Shown here one piece after another: positions 41,474 through 48,045 of a DNA stretch of 48,045 bases. Origin of the DNA: Lysobacterales bacterium (GTDB lineage Bacteria > Pseudomonadota > Gammaproteobacteria > Xanthomonadales > SZUA-5); NCBI GenBank assembly GCA_022844165.1, contig JALHMH010000036.1:1-48045 (forward strand). The letters run 5' to 3'. A program made the translations under genes and the position numbers. The notes below the pieces were generated by a model. The model ran no database searches and was not told the origin of the DNA. It saw nothing but the letters and a program-made list of their open reading frames with translations. How positions within the stretch are numbered: position 1 is the first letter of the stretch; each line of letters begins with the position of its first letter.

Positions 41474-42499
41474 TTGGTTGAGAACTTAACCGGCGGTTTT
41501 TTGCGCCTGCTCTGGGTCGCACTGAGTGCGATCATCCTGAGTGCCTGCGCCACCGCGCCGCCGCCCACCGCAACCCTTCAAACACCGCAGGACACGGCGC
41601 GTGTCGACATCGATGTGGGCCTGGCGCGCATCAGCGAATGGTTCGCAGGCAACTTCGACAACTACGCTCAAACGATGGCCGATCGCGACTCGCAGGCGCC
41701 GGCTCACGAACGCATCCATTTAAGCTTTGTGCCCGTGGAAGTACCAGCGATCGGCGGTTCGGTGTTCTTTGCCCGGCAATCGTTGGACGACGATCCTCGT
41801 GTGATACGTCTTCGCCTGTATCGTTTCGCAATGGATGGCAAACGCATTCGTCTCGATCAATACCGCTTCAACGACGAAGCGCCGTGGCGTGGTGATCTGG
41901 ATGTGGCGCGGCTGCGCGCCGTGCCTGCCGCGGCGCTCAGCGTTGCGCCCGGTTGCGCCGTTTTCTTCGACTACGACAGCGCCCGCGAACGTTTTGTGGG
42001 GGCGACCGAACCGGGTCAATGTCGTGTCGCCTCGGAACGTTTCGAAAATGGTGTGATCGTCGAAGATCGTATCGAGATCGCGCGCGACGAAGTGTTGGTC
42101 GCCAGTGGCGCGCGTGACGCGGCGGGCAAGCTCATTTACGGCCACCCGCAGGGTGTGCCGCATCGGCATCGCAAGGCGCAGTGGTTCAGTGGTCTGGTCG
42201 TCGTCAACAGTGCCGGGCGCAACGCACGGCCCGATCAGCGCGAGTGGCACACATTGCGCAACGCCCGGCTGCACAACGAAGGCGGCTGGCTGCCGCTCAC
42301 CAGTACGGACGGCCGTCGTCTGGGTGTTTCGTTGCGCCTGGCGCGCGTTCGCTTCGGCGACGATCCAGAACCAGCTCTGGTGCTCTATGTGCTGGACGAC
42401 GCGGCGGCGCAACCGATCTCGTATGCCCTGGCGGACGCCACGAGTGACCGGATCGGGATCAATCTCCAGTGGGTGCAGGTGCAGTTGCAGCGGCAATAG
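41474..42499 (+). CDS. CpcT/CpeT-like lipoprotein
   Basis: A 341-aa predicted lipoprotein. The start is a TTG at 41474 with GGAAG five bases upstream, giving a signal with lipobox LSAC (Cys25). The frame is open much further upstream but only through repeats. The region from about 45 to 200 (WFAGNFDNYAQTMADRD; RLRLYRFAMDGKRIRLDQYR; GCAVFFDYDS) matches the CpcT/CpeT (DUF1001) family, named for phycobilin lyases of cyanobacteria but also found in non-phototrophs with unknown function. The C-terminal 130 aa (HRHRKAQWFSGLVVVNSAGR...) are unassigned. The stem-loop array just upstream may influence expression. Confidence 0.78.
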   Translation: MVENLTGGFLRLLWVALSAIILSACATAPPPTATLQTPQDTARVDIDVGLARISEWFAGNFDNYAQTMADRDSQAPAHERIHLSFVPVEVPAIGGSVFFARQSLDDDPRVIRLRLYRFAMDGKRIRLDQYRFNDEAPWRGDLDVARLRAVPAAALSVAPGCAVFFDYDSARERFVGATEPGQCRVASERFENGVIVEDRIEIARDEVLVASGARDAAGKLIYGHPQGVPHRHRKAQWFSGLVVVNSAGRNARPDQREWHTLRNARLHNEGGWLPLTSTDGRRLGVSLRLARVRFGDDPEPALVLYVLDDAAAQPISYALADATSDRIGINLQWVQVQLQRQ

Positions 42500-42518
42500 T
42501 CGATGCCGACCACGATCG

Positions 42519-44036
42519 TTAGTTCGCAGCCGCGCTGCATGGGATGCCGCTGGGGATGGTCAACCGCGTCAGCGCCATGGTCCCTTGAGCGTAACCTTGC
42601 GGCAGATCGAAGGCCACTTGCCCTGAGCGGCACGAAGTAAACGTGAAAGTGAGTGTGCCGAAGGGCTCGTTCTGCACCGCAGCGGGATTGAAGTTGGGAA
42701 TGAAACGTCCGCCCGTCGTTCGCATGGCGTTGACGACGGCGCGATTGCCGGTGATTTGGCCAACGCCCCCGAACCAACTCTGTTGACCGTCGGGGCTGAA
42801 GGTGAACCACCATGCAAGGAAGCCGCCGCCCGGCAGCACCTCAACCAGGAATCCGTGGCCGTTTTGCGCCGGGTCGAACCAGGCGCCAGTGAAGCTGGCA
42901 TCGATCAACGGGCCGGTCAGGGGTTCGCCATCGGAGAGCAAATACACCTGTCCGTTGAAGGCGAGTGCATACAGATTGCCGGCCCGATCTTCGCCGAAGC
43001 TGGAGATCGGCAACCCGGTGGCCAGATGCTCGGTACGGGTGTATGTGGCGCTGGCGCCAGCGCCGCTGCGCTCGATGGACCAAATCCGGCCGCTGCAGAA
43101 GTCTGAGAAAAAGTACCGGCCGCGCAAACGCGGATAAAGATCGCCGCGATATACATAGCCGCCGGTCACGGAGCAGCCCAGCGTTCGGTCATATTCGTCG
43201 ACCGGCATCGTGAAGCCTGCGGTGCTGCCACAGTTGTTGTTGGTGGTGCCACACAAAGTGCCTTCGAAGCGCCGCCAGCCGTAGTTCTGACCGCCGCTGC
43301 CTGCCGGCTGAAAGTTAATCTCCTCGCGGCGGGTCTGACCCACATCGGCGATCCACAGATCGCCAGTCTGGCGATCAAAACTCGCGCGCCAGGGATTGCG
43401 CAGTCCGTATGCCCAGATCTCCGCACGCGCGCCACCGGTGCTGGCGAAGGGATTGTTCGGCGCGCCCTGCGCGCTGGCGCCAGACACGTTCAGGCGCAGG
43501 ATTTTCCCGAGCAGGGTACTCAACTGCTGGCCGTTGTCTTGCGGATCGTTGCCACTGCCCCCATCGCCGCTGGCGACATACAGGAAACCATCGGGGCCGA
43601 AGGCAATCCAGCCACCGTTGTGGTTGCTGAAAGGCTGGGCAAATTGCAGCAGAATTTCGCGCGAGCCAGCGTCGGCAATATCGGCGTTGCTGCCGACGCG
43701 ATAGCGCGCTAACACGCTGTCACCATTGGTCGCGGTGTAGTACACGTAGAAGCGACCGCTGTTCGCGTAATCCGGTGCGAATGCGAGCCCGAGCAAACCC
43801 TGCTCGCTGCCGGTCGACAGCAGTGGCGTGATGTCCAGAAACGGCGTCGCCAGCAGGGCGCCATTGCGCAGGATACGAATCCGCCCGCGCTGCTCGACGA
43901 TGAACAGCCGATCATCGCCCGCATGGGTTAGATAGAGCGGATTGGCGAGCCCCGAGACCAGACTGTTCAACCGGAGATCGATGGCATCGCTGCGGCTTGC
44001 ACAAAGAAGCAAAAGGACGAGCAGCAGTGAACGCAT
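42519..44036 (-). CDS. Secreted PQQ-dependent sugar dehydrogenase-like protein
   Basis: 505 aa, with signal peptide MRSLLLVLLLLCASRSDA. Residues about 20-370 form the six-bladed soluble glucose/aldose dehydrogenase fold (GSDH/HHIP-like): EQGLLGLAFAPDYANSG, FSNHNGGWIAFGPDGFLYVA, GDGGSGNDPQDNGQ, EIWAYGLRNPWRASFDR. The catalytic His is expected in FSNHNGG. The last 120 aa are a separate beta domain (FTGAWFDPAQNGHGFLVEV; WWFTFSPDGQQSWFGG) that I associate with secreted Lysobacterales proteins. It probably acts in the periplasm or outside. It converges with the CpcT-like gene, with 19 bp between stops. Confidence 0.88.
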   Translation of the reverse strand: MRSLLLVLLLLCASRSDAIDLRLNSLVSGLANPLYLTHAGDDRLFIVEQRGRIRILRNGALLATPFLDITPLLSTGSEQGLLGLAFAPDYANSGRFYVYYTATNGDSVLARYRVGSNADIADAGSREILLQFAQPFSNHNGGWIAFGPDGFLYVASGDGGSGNDPQDNGQQLSTLLGKILRLNVSGASAQGAPNNPFASTGGARAEIWAYGLRNPWRASFDRQTGDLWIADVGQTRREEINFQPAGSGGQNYGWRRFEGTLCGTTNNNCGSTAGFTMPVDEYDRTLGCSVTGGYVYRGDLYPRLRGRYFFSDFCSGRIWSIERSGAGASATYTRTEHLATGLPISSFGEDRAGNLYALAFNGQVYLLSDGEPLTGPLIDASFTGAWFDPAQNGHGFLVEVLPGGGFLAWWFTFSPDGQQSWFGGVGQITGNRAVVNAMRTTGGRFIPNFNPAAVQNEPFGTLTFTFTSCRSGQVAFDLPQGYAQGTMALTRLTIPSGIPCSAAAN

Positions 44037-44117
44037 GGCGAAGGCTCCACAATCGGTTCAGGGGTAGCTTAGCTCAGCCGACGGCCGGGTGTCCCTTCGC
44101 CACAATTCTCGGTGCGT

Positions 44118-46460
44118 TCAAGAAACATCCGGGCTCGCCCGCAGCACCGTCATTGGCGCCACCAGGCGAATCGGGCGCGCAGCGACCAGTGTCGCGGTGC
44201 TGCCCAGCGCAACGATAGCGACGATGGCGGCAAGCACAAGCGAGATGGATGGCACTGCCAACGCGAGTTGAGATTGCAACCACGGAAATGCGAATGCGAG
44301 CAGGCCGATTCCGAGCACCGCACCGTGCAGGGATCGAAGCACGCCGCCGCGAATTTCCTCGCGCAACAGACGCGGCCTGGTAGCGCCCACCGCCATGCGC
44401 AGCGCCAGCTCGCCGCGCCGTTGCGCCAGCGAGTTGGTGACCACACTGAAAATGCCAACGCAAGCGAGCAGCACACTGATTGCGCCGAACAACTGCATCA
44501 CCAACAACTGCTGGCGTTGTGGAGCCAGATGCTGCTCAACGCGTGCTTCAAGCGTGGCGATGTCGAACAGCGCCATGTCTGGCCGCGCCCGTTGGCTGGC
44601 GGCCAACAGTGCGGCCCGCAGCGGCGCTGCATCGCCCTGCGCGCGAACCACCAGCGTCATCGTTGGCCACAGATACCAGGTCGTCGGCAGATAGACCGTT
44701 GGTGTTGGTTGGTCGATCTCGTTGTTGCGTACATCAGCGACCACGCCAACGATCGTCCGCGAGGACCCGTTCTCGAACGTCACTTCGCGGCCCAGTGGCG
44801 ATCGATCCGGCCATAGCGCTTTGGCCAGACTGGCACTCAGAATGGCGGAGTCCGACGTCTCGTCCGAGCCAAAGTCGCGCCCGGATAACAGCGCTGTGCC
44901 GGCTGTCTTGAAGTAGCCCTCAGAAATGATGCGCCACGACACTTGCAACCCTTGATCATCGACAGGCGCCACCGAGCCGGCCGCCAGCATCATCGAAGTG
45001 TCGAACGCCCCCAGCGGCGCCTCGTTGGCCACCGCCGCGGCAACAACACCGGGTACGCCGCGAGCCGCATCGATCAGATCCGCACTGGTGCGCAGGCCGC
45101 GCGCGTGGCTTGGCCCGTCGACAACTTCGTCGATCGCATACCGAGCGGCAATCACGGCGCTGGTGTCGAATCCCAGATCCAGATCGAGCAGACGCCGCCA
45201 CTCGGTGGCGAGGATCAAGGCGATCGATAACAGACAGGTCGCCAGCGCCAACTGCGTCAGCACCAGCGCTGAGCGCCAGCGCGCTCGTGGCGCGCGCTGG
45301 CGAGCTGCCTGACGTCGTGCAGCGTTGAGCGCAATCGTCGCGGCCAGGGCACCGCCGATGACGACGGGCACCACACCCACGAGCAACGACAGCATTGCCA
45401 TCGGCCAATGGAAGTGCAAATCCTGCCAGCGTGGCGATGCTGGCAACACGGACTGCAACGCGCCGAACAGAGCAGCTGCGATGATCACACCCAGCAGCGC
45501 ACCGATGAGGGCGAGCAATGTGGCCTCGCTCGTCGATTCGCTCAGCAGGCGCGCGCCAGAAGCACCGAGCGCGCGCCGAGTCGCCAGATCGCGCACACGA
45601 TCGAGTCCGCGCGCAATCAGCAGGTTGGCCAGATTCACGGTTGCCAGCAACACCAGCAATGCCGCCGCCAGCAGCAACATCATGACCCGACGTTGAAGAC
45701 TCTCCCCAACTACCGCGGCGAGCGCAGGCGTCGCCTTCGCGTGCCAACCGGCGTTTGCTGCCGGATGCGCTTGCGCCAGTTGCTGATGCGCTGCGGCCAG
45801 CGCGGCGGCGAACGTTTGCGCCGTCGTGTCTGGCGCAATGCGCGCCCAGACGTCCAGCCGGCGATCATCGCGATCCGCGTTGTCGAAGGGGTGCAGCAGC
45901 CACGCATCGACCGGCCCGGCGATGCCGATGGCATCCGGCGCAATGCCGATGACCGCACGCCGCACACCGTTGATCGACAACGTCTGGTCGCCCAACGGCG
46001 CATCGCCGAAACGCTGCCGGAACAGCCCCTCGCGCAATACCACGCCGCGATCGTCCGGACCCTGCCAGGATTGCCCCTGCAATCGTAAGCCCAGTACCGA
46101 AAACACGTTTGCGCTTGCCTGCATGCCGGCGATCCGCTGCGCTGCACTGCCTGCGCTCGCGTTCAATGTCAGATCGATGCCCTGGATCGCCGCGATTTGT
46201 GCTTGCGGCAGGGCGCTTTGCCAATCGAGAAAATTCGGTGTCGACACCGAAAAGGCGCTGATGCCGCGCTGCGGGTGGTACTCCTCCAGTTCCAGCAGCT
46301 GCTGCGACTGCGCATTTGGCAGCGGTGCCCAGAGTGCCGGATACGCCAATTGCGCAATCACCACAAACGCCGCGATCACCACTGCCAATGTTGCCACCGT
46401 GCCTGCGGCGAATGCCCGCGAGTCGCCGCGCAACAAGCGGCGCAAGGTGATCGTGAACAT
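44118..46460 (-). CDS. MacB/FtsX-type ABC permease, ADOP-like (no ATPase gene nearby)
   Basis: A 780-aa inner-membrane protein from MFTITLRRLLRGDSRA. It has one helix (about 20-42), a periplasmic MacB-core domain (to about 255), three helices, a helix opening the second half (SALVLTQLALATCLLSIALI), a second periplasmic domain, then three helices: eight in total, i.e. two FtsX-type halves (4+4). That duplicated layout is typical of ADOP permeases. Motif LATRRALGASGARLL marks the first coupling region and LALRMAVGATRPRLL the second. No ATP-binding subunit is encoded next to it. The secreted esterase gene lies upstream on the same strand, 145 bp away. Confidence 0.88.
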   Translation of the reverse strand: MFTITLRRLLRGDSRAFAAGTVATLAVVIAAFVVIAQLAYPALWAPLPNAQSQQLLELEEYHPQRGISAFSVSTPNFLDWQSALPQAQIAAIQGIDLTLNASAGSAAQRIAGMQASANVFSVLGLRLQGQSWQGPDDRGVVLREGLFRQRFGDAPLGDQTLSINGVRRAVIGIAPDAIGIAGPVDAWLLHPFDNADRDDRRLDVWARIAPDTTAQTFAAALAAAHQQLAQAHPAANAGWHAKATPALAAVVGESLQRRVMMLLLAAALLVLLATVNLANLLIARGLDRVRDLATRRALGASGARLLSESTSEATLLALIGALLGVIIAAALFGALQSVLPASPRWQDLHFHWPMAMLSLLVGVVPVVIGGALAATIALNAARRQAARQRAPRARWRSALVLTQLALATCLLSIALILATEWRRLLDLDLGFDTSAVIAARYAIDEVVDGPSHARGLRTSADLIDAARGVPGVVAAAVANEAPLGAFDTSMMLAAGSVAPVDDQGLQVSWRIISEGYFKTAGTALLSGRDFGSDETSDSAILSASLAKALWPDRSPLGREVTFENGSSRTIVGVVADVRNNEIDQPTPTVYLPTTWYLWPTMTLVVRAQGDAAPLRAALLAASQRARPDMALFDIATLEARVEQHLAPQRQQLLVMQLFGAISVLLACVGIFSVVTNSLAQRRGELALRMAVGATRPRLLREEIRGGVLRSLHGAVLGIGLLAFAFPWLQSQLALAVPSISLVLAAIVAIVALGSTATLVAARPIRLVAPMTVLRASPDVS

Positions 46461-46605
46461 GGGCAGGTCCATCAAGGTCGACGATATCGACACCAGCAAG
46501 CCTCGTGCCACTACGTCCAGCCTCAGGGAGAACAGCCGCTGCCACCCGCCAGGCGTTCGGCACCGATCACTCTCGTTCGATTCCGGACTGCCAATAGCTC
46601 AGCGC

Positions 46606-47577
46606 TCAGCCCTCGAACCCGTCACGCAGCAAATTGTCGTCGTGAAGAACGGTTTGCACGGTCCATTGCAACATCCGCTCGGACAGTGTGACCCCTGGGC
46701 TGGCTTCCAGAACGAAGATGTTGATTGCGCCAAATCCGTGGCCGCCGCCTACGATTGGATAGATTTCATGCGCCACCTGCTGATTCACTGCGCGCGCCAC
46801 CAGCAACTCGGATCCGGTAAAGGGTACGGTCGCATCTTCGGTGCCATGAATGATGAACAGCGGTGGTTCGCCTGACGCGAGGTGATTGGCCGCAGCAACC
46901 GGGTCGTCGGCCGGAATCAGGCTGGCGCCCCATAGATCGACCACAAAGTTGAAGGGGCTTGCGGCAACACCATAGTTGTCCAGAACGTAGGCCAGATGAA
47001 TGGCGGTAATGGCGCCGGCGGAGCCGCCGAGCAGGCCGATTTGTGTGGGATCGATACTCAACTGGCTGGCGTTGGCCTGCAGCCAGTCGACTGCGGTCAG
47101 GGCATCGTCAACGGCCGCCACCGCGGCCACGCGTTGCAGCAGGGTGCTGCCACTGGTGCCCGCGGTGGCCGGTGCCAAAAGGCTGCTGACCCGCGCACTC
47201 GGCGCCGGTTGATCCGGGGCCAGTCGGTAGTCGATGGATATGGCCACGAAGCCGCGCGCAGCCATCGCCCGCGCAATGGTCACCAGCTGACTCTGAGTGC
47301 GTGTGCCACCTTGAAAGCCGCCACCATGAATGATGATGATCACCGGGCTGAGCGCCGTCGCATTGGCGCCAACAGGTCGGTAGAGATCCAGCAGCAGATT
47401 TTTTTGACCAGGCGCTGGCGCATTCACCGCGCCCTGGCCATAGATCACCGCAGATTCAACAACCACCGGAAAAACCGGCTCAAACACCGGCAGCACCGAC
47501 TGCGCCTTCGCACCGATGCTAATGGCGGCCAGACACAGACCAACGAATGCGCAGCGAAGAGTGGGCATGTGTTTCAT
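46606..47577 (-). CDS. Secreted alpha/beta hydrolase (carboxylesterase-like)
   Basis: 323 aa with signal peptide MKHMPTLRCAFVGLCLAAISIGAKA. It has the esterase features IIHGGGFQGG (oxyanion HGGG), GLLGGSAGAITA (nucleophile Ser), HGTEDATVPF (acid) and GGGHGFGA (catalytic His). It is similar to the HSL/carboxylesterase families that hydrolyse ester bonds of small lipids or phenolic esters; the substrate is unknown. The last residues are DDNLLRDGFEG, resembling a C-terminal D-G-F-E tail that I recall from secreted proteins of this order. An ATG three codons in (47568) is an alternative start. Confidence 0.88.
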   Translation of the reverse strand: MKHMPTLRCAFVGLCLAAISIGAKAQSVLPVFEPVFPVVVESAVIYGQGAVNAPAPGQKNLLLDLYRPVGANATALSPVIIIIHGGGFQGGTRTQSQLVTIARAMAARGFVAISIDYRLAPDQPAPSARVSSLLAPATAGTSGSTLLQRVAAVAAVDDALTAVDWLQANASQLSIDPTQIGLLGGSAGAITAIHLAYVLDNYGVAASPFNFVVDLWGASLIPADDPVAAANHLASGEPPLFIIHGTEDATVPFTGSELLVARAVNQQVAHEIYPIVGGGHGFGAINIFVLEASPGVTLSERMLQWTVQTVLHDDNLLRDGFEG

Positions 47578-47738
47578 CCTGGTCGGTGGTGGGCAAGCCC
47601 AAGGGCTGGTGCCTGCTGTTGGTCTTGTTACGCCAACGCAGCCGCGCGCTCGCGGTTGACGCGAGCGGAGCGGAGGATGCGGGTGTCAGCGACGGTTCGG
47701 GCCAGCTGAACCGGGGGGAGAACATCAGCGCACATCGG
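47578..47738. other. Intergenic region with no gene seen
   Basis: Upstream of the esterase gene and outside the repeat copy. It presumably holds the esterase promoter, but no clear boxes are visible. GGTTGACGCGAGC occurs near 47654 in the plus orientation, pointing away from the esterase. Confidence 0.4.
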
Positions 47739-47984
47739 CTAGCCCGGCTTCGCCTCAGACCGCCGAGCATTGCTGGCTTCGCCAGACACCGTGCTTGCCA
47801 CAACCCCGCGCTCCGTATTTCCGGCCCAGCGGCGCAGCCGCCGGGCGTTCGACTCGGCACACACCTGCGGCGTGTCAGCGCCGAGTCTCACCCCCCCCAA
47901 TGACTCAAGGGGCTGCAAAAGCCAAAGCCGCTCCGCAGAAAAATTGACTTAAATGTACAGATCCGGCTCCGTCAAGGACTCTAG
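47739..47984. repeat. Dispersed repeat, copy D (long form)
   Basis: Runs from CTAGCCCGGCTTCGCCTCAG to GGCTCCGTCAAGGACTCTAG in the same orientation as copy C. It includes the long-form block with GGCGGC/GCCGCC and GACTCGGC...GCCGAGTC hairpins, CCGGCCCAGCGGCGCAGC, and the AAGGGGCTGCAAAAGCCAAA core that matches copies A and B on the other strand. The last 61 bases of the window after it show nothing I can assign. Confidence 0.8.
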
Positions 47985-48045
47985 GCGCAGCGCCCCGACC
48001 AACTCGCCGCACGCATCAATCCCATCGCAGCGTCAAGCCGTCGGC

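Overview
The window reads as chromosomal DNA of a GC-rich, non-phototrophic gammaproteobacterium, most likely Lysobacterales (Xanthomonadales; Rhodanobacteraceae-like). This rests on gene order and content: fis-purH, the M23 peptidase next to anmK, the lptM-dapF-DUF484-xerC cluster, parC-rnt, a LuxR-type regulator beside a 7TM histidine kinase, and secreted proteins of a style common in that order. Species cannot be named from the sequence alone.

Layout. 1-448: right end of an IS630-like insertion sequence, a 235-bp MITE whose inverted repeat matches that IS end, and a copy of a dispersed repeat, all just downstream of purH. 449-4230: fis-purH, then a nitroreductase and a 5'-3' exonuclease, all on the minus strand. 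4231-7070: a divergent response regulator and 7TM sensor kinase, separated by a repeat copy and two palindromes that could be operators. 7115-12493: a three-gene electron-transfer operon, consisting of an FAD/double cNMP-binding/ferredoxin-like protein, a membrane cytochrome-b-like protein and an FHA-TM-decaheme cytochrome c. A 42-bp minisatellite lies between the first two genes. 12680-15303: cell-wall genes (anmK, M23 endopeptidase). 15474-27020: fatty acid desaturase, Bcr/CflA exporter, a giant membrane protein of unknown function, patatin-like esterase, RNase R, a DUF4010/MgtC-like membrane protein and a small membrane protein.

27213-32494 holds an apparently co-transcribed set: ECF sigma factor, single-TM anti-sigma-like protein, trypsin-like protease, a small unknown protein and a TPR-CHAT protease with an exported-looking N-terminus. 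Its middle part is AT-richer than its surroundings. The set suggests a protease-controlled sigma-factor signalling or defence circuit. It is my best candidate for an undescribed system, followed by the cNMP/FHA-linked decaheme operon.

32554-40885 is mostly housekeeping: animal-type haem peroxidase, RNase T, ParC, tRNA-Val(CAC), XerC, DUF484, DapF, LptM and a CaiB-family CoA-transferase. 40883-41473 holds two units of the dispersed repeat followed by five back-to-back stem-loops in 146 bp. 41474-47577 codes for envelope and secreted proteins: a CpcT-like lipoprotein, a PQQ-type sugar dehydrogenase, an orphan MacB/FtsX-type permease and a secreted esterase. The window closes with another repeat copy.
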